From Gammaproteobacteria bacterium (GTDB lineage: Bacteria; Pseudomonadota; Gammaproteobacteria; UBA6429; Thiohalophilaceae), in assembly GCA_029880425.1 (NCBI GenBank), contig JAOUOK010000155.1, positions 1-5,526 on the forward strand: a stretch of DNA of 5,526 bases. Reading direction: 5' to 3'. The position numbers and the translations under genes are program-made. Below the pieces are notes generated by a model, which searched no databases, was not told where the DNA came from, and worked only from the letters and a program-made list of their open reading frames with translations. Of the stretch, positions 1 to 5,526 are shown piece after piece; within the stretch, counting starts at the first letter, position 1, and the number at the start of each line of letters is the position of its first letter.

Positions 1-562
1 GTTCTAAAAAATTTGTTAGCGCCTGTTTAGTGTTATATAAACCAAGTTCGTTAAATAACATTTGTAATGATTCGGCAAGTTTACTCTCACTATTTTTCTG
101 GGCATTTGCCATAAGTGCATCCCAGGCTTCATTATATAGCAGGGTGGTTTTATCGAGTAAATCAAAACCGGGAGCGACATCGGCTTCCATAGGGAAGCGT
201 CGTAACAGTTCCTGGCAAAATGCATGAAAAGTTGAAGTTTTTACCGGTGCGTCGGTACGCAGGATCTGTTCATATAAACCACGGCAACGAGTCATTAATT
301 CCGGGCTACCTTGCAGTTGTAGTTCGGTTAATATTTGCTTTAATTTATTTTCATCACAAGTGGCCAGTTCAAAAAGTCGTTCAAGTAAACGCGTTTGCAT
401 TTCATTTGCAGCTTTACGGGTGAAGGTAATGGCAAGAATATTCCCTGCTTTTGCACCGGTTAATAAGAGGCGAACAATCCGACTAATTAACAGGTATGTT
501 TTGCCACTTCCTGCAGAAGCCTTAACCGTAGTATGGCCTGTAAGTAGTTCGGGTGATGTCAT
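1..562 (-). CDS. AddA/RecB-like superfamily 1 (UvrD-type) helicase, N-terminal part only, runs off the left edge
   Basis: This open frame has no stop before the window edge; 187 codons are visible. Seen: a Walker A loop ASAGSGKT at residues 15-22 (K21 and T22 would bind ATP), helicase motif Ia TFTRKAANEM at about 46-55, and a motif Ib-like stretch TFHAFCQELLRRFP near residues 116-129. This order is typical of the RecB/AddA branch of UvrD-like DNA helicases, which unwind double-strand ends with ATP. Like RecB, the protein begins almost at the Walker A loop, with no long leader. The start is fixed: a TAA stop sits in frame immediately before the ATG, and an AGG Shine-Dalgarno core lies at 569-571, six bases upstream. 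Its neighbour across the gap is an AddB-like nuclease, so it is probably the motor subunit of the same end-processing enzyme. Whether it ends in its own nuclease domain, as true AddA does, cannot be seen here. Confidence 0.9.
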   Translation of the reverse strand, partial: MTSPELLTGHTTVKASAGSGKTYLLISRIVRLLLTGAKAGNILAITFTRKAANEMQTRLLERLFELATCDENKLKQILTELQLQGSPELMTRCRGLYEQILRTDAPVKTSTFHAFCQELLRRFPMEADVAPGFDLLDKTTLLYNEAWDALMANAQKNSESKLAESLQMLFNELGLYNTKQALTNFLE

Positions 563-602
563 TTAATACCTGTAGTGACTTATTAGTTATATCAAGAGAC
601 AT

Positions 603-632
603 ATTGTGCCAGATTGTCTATTTTGATGTCAG
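603..632 (-). promoter_or_regulatory. candidate sigma70 promoter of the AddA-like helicase gene
   Basis: On the minus strand, CTGACA (627-632, five of six to the -35 consensus) is followed after 18 nt by CACAAT (603-608, four of six to the -10 consensus). It would give a leader of roughly 35 nt before the ATG at 562. It is a pattern match only. Its position fits the need for a separate promoter, because the gene is cut off from the upstream operon by 435 nt and an opposing RNA gene. Confidence 0.35.
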
Positions 633-709
633 TGAATCGTTGGTTTTTGTATGATTGAAATTTGAACAACTCTTTTACGCTCGAAATTATGCGAAACTTT
701 ATGTGAAGT

Positions 710-732
710 AAGTCATGTTTCAGAAATGACTT
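710..732. repeat. inverted repeat upstream of the sRNA promoter, candidate activator binding site
   Basis: Perfect 7-base arms AAGTCAT (710-716) and ATGACTT (726-732) are separated by 9 bases, with a second small palindrome TTTCAGAAA (718-726) at the centre. It lies just upstream of, and slightly overlaps, the proposed -35 region of the regulatory RNA. CsrB/RsmZ-type RNAs are activated by GacA/UvrY/LetA response regulators binding palindromes upstream of their promoters, so that role is inferred here. The Pseudomonas-type GacA consensus (TGTAAG, six bases, CTTACA) is not present. TCAGAAAT (720-727) matches one half of the Legionella LetA-type motif as I remember it. It could also be a site for another regulator. 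Confidence 0.45.
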
Positions 733-733
733 C

Positions 734-761
734 TTGTCCTGTATTTTATAGCTGTTAGTCT
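734..761 (+). promoter_or_regulatory. candidate promoter of the CsrB/RsmZ-type sRNA
   Basis: TTGTCC (734-739) and TAGTCT (756-761) are 16 nt apart and would place the start of transcription near 768. The -10 match is weak (three of six), as expected of a promoter that needs an activator. TTCTTG (731-736) is an alternative -35, and the AT-rich stretch around 742-750 is an alternative -10. The exact start is therefore uncertain by about 10-20 nt. Confidence 0.4.
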
Positions 762-767
762 AGAGCT

Positions 768-961
768 ACCCCAAATATTTACAGGATACATCACAAGGAG
801 ATGTGAATCAGGCTGGAGCGCCTAATGGAAGCAATATAATGGAGTGGCTTGCAGATGTACGGATGCTCAAAATATTAAACGGATCTGCCCGTATAGTTAC
901 AGGCGGGATAAGCCTGAAAGGACCTATCAATGGCGACCAGTTTTTGGTCGCCTATTTTTTT
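768..961 (+). ncRNA. CsrB/RsmY/RsmZ-type regulatory RNA that sequesters CsrA/RsmA
   Basis: About 190 nt between protein genes, on the strand opposite to all of them. Nine GGA triplets start at 784, 797, 815, 827, 841, 861, 881, 906 and 920. Three sit in loops of perfect hairpins: TCACA/TGTGA around AGGAGA (791-806), AGGC/GCCT around TGGAGC (810-823), and CAGGC/GCCTG around GGGATAA (900-916). Others are in or beside weaker alternative stems, such as GCAA/TTGC (831-834 with 849-852), GCAGAT/ATCTGC (851-856 with 883-888) and ACGG/CCGT (879-892). The first hairpin, ACA-AGGAGA-TGT, resembles the preferred CsrA ligand. Family knowledge: such RNAs bind several CsrA/RsmA dimers through looped GGA motifs and relieve CsrA repression of mRNAs. 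The size is close to RsmY/RsmZ and shorter than enterobacterial CsrB. Location beside fdxA and mutS agrees with Pseudomonas rsmZ as I recall it. The 5' end is estimated; the 3' end is set by the terminator. Confidence 0.85.
932..961 (+). terminator. intrinsic terminator of the sRNA
   Basis: A perfect 8-bp GC-rich stem, GGCGACCA (932-939) with TGGTCGCC (945-952), closes a 5-nt loop and is followed by TA and a run of seven T (955-961). Read from the minus strand there is no T tract after the stem, so it should stop only plus-strand transcripts. The convergent AddB-like gene ends 36 nt further on. Confidence 0.95.
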
Positions 962-997
962 ATTTGAAATTCACAGATTAAATCTTGGTGTTTGTAG

Positions 998-3919
998 TTA
1001 ATTTTTCCATGCTTGTTCTCGACAGAGCCGGCTCATATTGCAATAACGACAAGCCTTATCATCTCCCCATGCCGTGAGCACTTTTTCAGCTTCCATTTCT
1101 TTAATAATTGCTGCAAGTCTATCGCCTATTTGCTGACTGATACTGTCGAGCGCTTCACCAGATAGTTGTGCTCCATATTTAACTCCTTTGTTGAGTACAA
1201 GATAACTTACACGGTTAACCGGTTTATTTAATTCAGTTTCTGCCAGCAGGGCGTAAAAAGGCAGTTGTACTGCTTCGCCGTGTTCTATATCAGACTGGCT
1301 GGCAGGTATACCCGTCTTATAGTCAATAACACTTAAACCAGATTCATTCAGATCCAACCGGTCCAGCCTGCCGCCGAGTTCAATATTATCTCCCCATGAA
1401 ATTTTACTTTTTAGTTCTGCTCTATTGAATTTCCATTGCTCGGCATTTTTTATTTGCCAGTCAATATAGCCGGGAATTAATTTTAACCATTGGCTGAGCC
1501 AGCCACTGTGTTCAAAACTGTCATCCAGATCACGAGAAAAGACCTGTTGTGATATTTCTTCTAATATACTGATTGCTGCATCGCGATTCTTTTCAGTGAC
1601 AACGTTTTTAAACGGGCCGGGAAGATAATTTACGTCATGGTGAAATGCTTCCAGGCATTTATGTACCCGTTCGCCGTAATCACTTTTTGATAATGCTTCC
1701 TGTACTTCTTCACTAACCGCTAAGTTTAATGCATGCGCAGCAAAGAACTGGTAAGGACAATCCATCAGCTTCTGGTAGCTACTTGGTGAATAGCTTTTAG
1801 GAATTAATTTTTTTGGTAGGATAGTCCTGGCTTGTGTTGTTTTCCCAGGTAAAGAATGATCTGTGCTACGGATAACAAAAGTAGCGGGGTTATTAACCAG
1901 TGTTTTTAACTCCGTGTCTTCGAGTGATGAAGAATAGGTTTGCTGGTAGAAGCGCTGAATGATTTCCAGCCAGGGGCTGAGAGGAACTTCTTCACCGTTT
2001 TCTTCGTTATTCGCAGTGATTAAAATTTCCGGGGCTGACTCGAGCAAGCGACGGAAATGATGAAACCTTTCAGTCAGTATTTCATGTGTGGTGGTTAAAT
2101 TTAGTTGCATTCTTACCGCGTTATTAAAAAACGGGGTGAGATTTGTTTTACCCGGCAGGTGCTCATGTTCTGCACTGGCAATAATTAAGGCATCAAATTT
2201 TTGTAGGCGGCTCTGGGCCAGACCCATCAAGGTTACCGGGCCCGGGTTTTTCTCCGGGCTGAAGACAAATTGCTCGAGGTTGCGACCCAGCCAGGTACGA
2301 AAATCTGCCCAGCTAAATTTTAACGAGTATTGTGTTGCACTGTGTTTCAACGTGTCTAACATTTCAATAACACGTATCCCCGCAGCATCTTCTTTAAATA
2401 GCGGGCTCATACCAAGAATTTCAAGGCTTGTGCTTAAAGCATCAATATACTCATCAGCGTTATGCTTGCCTTTTAATAACGGCTTTAATATTTCATTTGC
2501 AGATTCAAAGGTTTTTAAAATATTTAAAAGTAAAGCACTTATATCCGATGACCATTGAAGTTTATCTGCACGTAGTTCAATGGTTTTTTTATATCTATGC
2601 AGGGTACGCGCAACATTTTCATGTCGAATAATGTCATGTTCCAGCCGGTATGTCGCATGCTTGACCTGCCGGGGATCCAGCTCATTAAAAATAAAGGGCG
2701 ACTTTAATAAATCAAGTAAAGGTAAATGCGAAAAATCTTCTTCGATACACTCGAGCCAGCGTTCTAATACCGCGCCGGCACGCGTGGTTGATAATGCCCA
2801 ACCAGCCAGGTCGAGAAGCGGAACGTCTGCCCGTTCAAGTAAGGCACGGACCCGGCGTGCCAGACGCCTGTTCTCGGTAACAATACCAATATTATTTTTG
2901 CCATCTAGTATCCAGCGTCTTACCTGTAACTCAACGGCATGAGCTTGCTCTTCATGTGCACTGCAAAATAAAAGTTTAAGTTGACTACAGATGTCTTCAC
3001 TGGGAATAGACGCTATTGCTGCTGTACGTTGAAGGAAAGGGTGATGCTCATGTTGATAACAATTATTTATAAAACGGGTGTAGTTATTATTGATTTCGTT
3101 ATTTGTTTCAATATTAAAAACATCTAATAAATTTGTTATGGGCGTATCCGGGTGATACTCAGTTAGTTCCTGTTGAGGATTAATATTGTCTCGTTGTTGG
3201 CCATGCAGGTATAACTGGCAACGTTGTTTATTGATAAGTTGCTTTAACCAGTTTTGTTCAGCAACGGAAAACTGGTGATAGCCTGCGATATATAATTTAT
3301 TCGTGTTATTTTCAATGTCAGCATTCAGCCCTAGCAGGTAGGCAGTTTCACTGTCATAAACCTTTTCTGCATTAAGTTGTGTATGCCAGGCATTCCACAA
3401 TGTATATACCAGGTTAGCTTCGTGACCGAGAGCAGGAAACTCATCGGCTGAAATCCCATAAGCAGTTGCGATTTCTTTTTCAAAGTCAGCATAACTCGTC
3501 GGTAACGTTTTCTGGTTTAATGTGAGTTGATCAAAGAGTTTGAGTAGATCATCAGTCAAATGCCAGGGGCTACCACTGCCGAGTAAAGAGCGATGCTGGC
3601 TAAGCGCATCAAACAAGATAAGTTCGCGCTGGTGTTGACCACATATGCTACGCGGTTCTTTATGGTATTTATTAAACTGACGTTTTGCCCAATCACGTAA
3701 GCTGATTATTTGTGGACAAAGTATTGCCTGTTGGCCGGATTGTTCAGCCTGTTGTAAAAGAAGGCGACGTAGATGTTGGGCCGCGTGGGCTTCAGGCATA
3801 AGAACGACTGCCTGGGTTAAATCAGGCAAAAGTTCTGAGTAATCTGCAATTAAATGTTGTGCCAGTACGGCAAGAGGATCATCAGCGTAAGGGATGAGAT
3901 TGATATTATCTCGCACCAT
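998..3919 (-). CDS. AddB-like PD-(D/E)XK nuclease with C-terminal iron-sulfur staple, probable DNA double-strand-break repair subunit
   Basis: 973 residues. The C-terminal quarter is a clear RecB-family nuclease: GERVH (H753), GRLDRLD (850-856, D853), DYKTG (866-870, D866 and K868 as metal and catalytic residues) and QLPFY (885-889). Four cysteines frame it, C721 in the MDCPYQFF segment and C957, C960 and C966 in a C-x2-C-x5-C tail; this is the [4Fe-4S] staple pattern of AddB. The long N-terminal part resembles the inactivated helicase fold of AddB, and I see no Walker A loop in it. The length fits a proteobacterial AddB-related repair family of about 900 residues. The partner is presumably the AddA-like helicase downstream. 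The gene follows fdxA by 27 nt in the same frame, so fdxA's stop bounds the start. ATG 3919 is the likely start, but no Shine-Dalgarno sequence is visible, which suggests weak or coupled translation; GTG 3916 is the alternative. Confidence 0.9.
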   Translation of the reverse strand: MVRDNINLIPYADDPLAVLAQHLIADYSELLPDLTQAVVLMPEAHAAQHLRRLLLQQAEQSGQQAILCPQIISLRDWAKRQFNKYHKEPRSICGQHQRELILFDALSQHRSLLGSGSPWHLTDDLLKLFDQLTLNQKTLPTSYADFEKEIATAYGISADEFPALGHEANLVYTLWNAWHTQLNAEKVYDSETAYLLGLNADIENNTNKLYIAGYHQFSVAEQNWLKQLINKQRCQLYLHGQQRDNINPQQELTEYHPDTPITNLLDVFNIETNNEINNNYTRFINNCYQHEHHPFLQRTAAIASIPSEDICSQLKLLFCSAHEEQAHAVELQVRRWILDGKNNIGIVTENRRLARRVRALLERADVPLLDLAGWALSTTRAGAVLERWLECIEEDFSHLPLLDLLKSPFIFNELDPRQVKHATYRLEHDIIRHENVARTLHRYKKTIELRADKLQWSSDISALLLNILKTFESANEILKPLLKGKHNADEYIDALSTSLEILGMSPLFKEDAAGIRVIEMLDTLKHSATQYSLKFSWADFRTWLGRNLEQFVFSPEKNPGPVTLMGLAQSRLQKFDALIIASAEHEHLPGKTNLTPFFNNAVRMQLNLTTTHEILTERFHHFRRLLESAPEILITANNEENGEEVPLSPWLEIIQRFYQQTYSSSLEDTELKTLVNNPATFVIRSTDHSLPGKTTQARTILPKKLIPKSYSPSSYQKLMDCPYQFFAAHALNLAVSEEVQEALSKSDYGERVHKCLEAFHHDVNYLPGPFKNVVTEKNRDAAISILEEISQQVFSRDLDDSFEHSGWLSQWLKLIPGYIDWQIKNAEQWKFNRAELKSKISWGDNIELGGRLDRLDLNESGLSVIDYKTGIPASQSDIEHGEAVQLPFYALLAETELNKPVNRVSYLVLNKGVKYGAQLSGEALDSISQQIGDRLAAIIKEMEAEKVLTAWGDDKACRYCNMSRLCREQAWKN

Positions 3920-3946
3920 TAATAATGAAAGTGAGCAGTGAGTGAT

Positions 3947-4270
3947 TTATCGTTCAAGGTATTGTAACTTATCAGGTACACCATCCCACTCAGCGGCATC
4001 AGGGAGTGGATCTACCTGTTCGGTAATAACCGGCCATTCACGTGAAAGTTCTTCATTAAGTGCAATAAAGTTTTCCGTGCCTTCGGGTAATTCATCTTCA
4101 GCAAATATGGCTTCGGCTGGACACTCAGGCTCACATAAGGTGCAATCAATGCATTCATCAGGATCGATAACCATAAAGTTAGGGCCAATATGGAAGCAGT
4201 CGACAGGGCAGACTTCAACACAGTCTGTGTACAGGCATTTAATACAGTTGTCGGTTACTACGTAAGTCAT
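3947..4270 (-). CDS. fdxA: seven-iron ferredoxin FdxA ([3Fe-4S][4Fe-4S])
   Basis: 107 residues, the usual family length. It is a small cytoplasmic electron carrier with two clusters. By comparison with Azotobacter ferredoxin I, C9, C17 and C50 hold the [3Fe-4S] cluster and C21, C40, C43 and C46 hold the [4Fe-4S] cluster; C12 and C25 are extra cysteines, and C25 corresponds to the free cysteine next to the four-iron cluster in that protein. The N-terminus (VVTDNCIKC) and the C-terminal tail ([21 protein letters not shown] region) are typical of FdxA. The start is supported by AGGAG (4278-4282) seven bases upstream of the ATG. It lies 96 nt after mutS and 27 nt before the AddB-like gene, all in the same direction. 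The mutS-fdxA pair also occurs in pseudomonads. Its redox partner here is unknown. Confidence 0.97.
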   Translation of the reverse strand: MTYVVTDNCIKCLYTDCVEVCPVDCFHIGPNFMVIDPDECIDCTLCEPECPAEAIFAEDELPEGTENFIALNEELSREWPVITEQVDPLPDAAEWDGVPDKLQYLER

Positions 4271-4292
4271 TTTCTGGCTCCTGGGTATTACT

Positions 4293-4320
4293 AATATATT
4301 CTTTCTAATAATGTTATCAG
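4293..4320 (-). promoter_or_regulatory. candidate promoter of fdxA (and possibly the AddB-like gene)
   Basis: On the minus strand, CTGATA (4315-4320, four of six to -35) and TATATT (4293-4298, five of six to -10) are 16 nt apart. Transcription would start around 4286, giving a short leader that still holds the AGGAG ribosome site. No terminator hairpin is evident between mutS and this point, so read-through from mutS is also possible. Confidence 0.4.
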
Positions 4321-4366
4321 TGGGTTAGCAGCCGATATGATAAAGCAAAAAACAATCAAATTCGAC

Positions 4367-5526
4367 TCAGAATAGTTTTTTAAGCTGATAAATCAGATCC
4401 AGTGCTTCGCGGGGAGAAAGTTCATCAGGCTCGCATTGTGCGAGGATTTTTTCCATTTCACTTTCATTTTTTTCGGTCACTACGATTCTTGTGTTAACGG
4501 GCTGCATGGCCTGGTTGTGTTGTTCAAGTTCGAGTTGTTGCAGCTTGTCTTTTGCCCGATTCACAACCTGGCGCGGTACACCGGCTAAGGTAGCAACCTG
4601 TAAACCGTAACTACGGTTAACGGTACCAGGTTTAACTTTGTGCAAAAATACCAGGCTATCATTATGTTCAACGGCATCAAGGTGTACATTAATACAGCCC
4701 ACCAGCTCATCGGCCAGGGTGGTCAGTTCAAAATAATGCGTGGCAAACAAGGTAAGCGCTTTTACTTTTAACGCTAAATGTTCAGCGCAGGCCCAGGCCA
4801 GCGATAAACCATCATAGGTACTGGTGCCCCGTCCAATTTCATCCATCAGTACCAGGGAATTTGCCGTGGCGTTGTGCAGGATATTCGCCGTTTCGGTCAT
4901 CTCAACCATAAAGGTAGAACGCCCACTGGCAAGATCATCGGATGCACCAATACGGGTAAAGATGCGATCGATATTGCCAATTTCGGCACTGTCGGCAGGA
5001 ACAAAACAACCGATGTGTGCCATTAATACTATCAGCGCGGTTTGGCGCATATAGGTGGATTTACCCCCCATATTGGGGCCAGTAATCAGGTGCAAATGCT
5101 GTTCTGAAGATAGCGAAATATCATTAGGGGTAAAGGGGCTATCCTGTACCTGTTCGATTACGCTATGGCGACCATTGATAATGTTAATACCACATTTATT
5201 GACCAGTTTAGGACGCACGTAATGATGTAGATCGGCGCGCTCAGCAAGGTTATGCAGTACATCGAGTTCAGATAATGCGCGTGAACAATCCTGTAAAACA
5301 TTGAGTGACAGGTTGAGTTGATCAAGCAAGCCATTGTATAAACTTTTTTCACGTGCCAGCGCGCGCTCATTGGCACTCAAGACTTTATCTTCAAGCGCTT
5401 TAAGTTCTGGGGTAATAAAACGTTCAGCCGCTTTTAAGGTTTGCCGGCGTTGGTAATGCTCAGGCACAACATCAGAATGAAGCCGGCTGATTTCAATGTA
5501 GTAACCATGGACACGGTTATAGCCAA
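4367..5526 (-). CDS. mutS: DNA mismatch repair ATPase MutS, C-terminal part, 5' end outside the window
   Basis: 385 codons are visible; the frame stays open to the right edge and begins with the conserved [13 protein letters not shown] segment, so an apparent GTG start at 5467 is internal. Compared with the roughly 850 residues usual for MutS, about 470 are missing. Seen, numbered from the edge: lever/clamp region (1 to about 140, with [11 protein letters not shown]); Walker [10 protein letters not shown] (149-157, bases 5054-5080); the STFMVEM loop (203-209); Walker B LVLMDE (224-229, D228 and E229); ATHYFELT (261-268); the helix-turn-helix dimer element [13 protein letters not shown] near 305-317; and the terminal [16 protein letters not shown] (370-385). 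MutS dimers recognise mismatches and use ATP to recruit MutL in post-replication repair. All ATPase motifs are intact. It is probably transcribed from a promoter outside the window. Confidence 0.98.
   Translation of the reverse strand, partial: GYNRVHGYYIEISRLHSDVVPEHYQRRQTLKAAERFITPELKALEDKVLSANERALAREKSLYNGLLDQLNLSLNVLQDCSRALSELDVLHNLAERADLHHYVRPKLVNKCGINIINGRHSVIEQVQDSPFTPNDISLSSEQHLHLITGPNMGGKSTYMRQTALIVLMAHIGCFVPADSAEIGNIDRIFTRIGASDDLASGRSTFMVEMTETANILHNATANSLVLMDEIGRGTSTYDGLSLAWACAEHLALKVKALTLFATHYFELTTLADELVGCINVHLDAVEHNDSLVFLHKVKPGTVNRSYGLQVATLAGVPRQVVNRAKDKLQQLELEQHNQAMQPVNTRIVVTEKNESEMEKILAQCEPDELSPREALDLIYQLKKLF

Noticed and set aside
16..566. Short open frames at the left end on both strands
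   Set aside because: They overlap the partial helicase gene, whose Walker A and motif Ia are clear in the frame starting at 562.
563..768. Canonical Pseudomonas-type GacA box (TGTAAG, six bases, CTTACA)
   Set aside because: No such sequence is present; only the different palindrome at 710-732 was found.
932..961. Terminator acting in both directions for the RNA and the AddB-like gene
   Set aside because: On the minus strand the stem is followed by a mixed sequence without a T run, so only plus-strand termination is supported.
2088..2942. Plus-strand open frames of 67 to 156 codons opposite the nuclease gene
   Set aside because: They are antisense shadows of a long gene with clear family motifs; their translations show no recognisable domain and they have no ribosome sites that I could see.
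3942..4265. 107-codon plus-strand frame and a 69-codon minus-strand frame over fdxA
   Set aside because: Both overlap the unmistakable ferredoxin gene in other frames; the serine-rich translation is typical of an antisense shadow.
4271..4366. Terminator after mutS
   Set aside because: A T-rich stretch follows the stop codon, but I could not find a stable hairpin before it.
4367..5467. Reading mutS as a complete 366-residue protein starting at GTG 5467
   Set aside because: The frame is open up to 5526 and encodes the conserved [13 protein letters not shown] segment, so the gene simply runs off the window.

Overview
The window looks like a chromosomal segment of a moderately AT-rich gammaproteobacterium. 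The grounds are the close match of the small ferredoxin to the FdxA family of Azotobacter and Pseudomonas, a MutS of ordinary proteobacterial type directly upstream of it, and a CsrB/RsmZ-type regulatory RNA. I cannot name a genus.

All protein genes lie on the minus strand, so they are transcribed from high to low coordinates. They are: the C-terminal 385 codons of mutS (5526 to 4367, with the 5' part outside the window); fdxA, a seven-iron ferredoxin (4270 to 3947); a 973-residue AddB-like PD-(D/E)XK nuclease (3919 to 998), starting 27 nt after fdxA; and, after a 435-nt gap, the first 187 codons of an AddA/RecB-like superfamily 1 helicase (562 to the left edge). The two large proteins are probably the subunits of one helicase-nuclease that processes double-strand DNA ends. 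With mutS they make this a DNA-repair neighbourhood.

The 435-nt gap is the most interesting part. On the plus strand, opposite to every protein gene, it carries a compact RNA gene (about 768 to 961). It has nine GGA triplets, at least three of them in the loops of perfect short hairpins, and it ends in a very strong intrinsic terminator. This is the architecture of the CsrB/RsmY/RsmZ RNAs, which titrate the translational regulator CsrA/RsmA. From memory, Pseudomonas rsmZ also lies beside fdxA and mutS, which supports the call. A 7+7 inverted repeat just upstream of the RNA promoter is a candidate binding site for its activator, in GacA/UvrY/LetA fashion. A candidate promoter for the AddA-like gene faces the other way in the same gap.

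The overall picture is therefore a repair gene row (mutS, fdxA, addB-like, addA-like) interrupted by a global post-transcriptional regulatory RNA. No mobile element, CRISPR array, tRNA or rRNA was seen.
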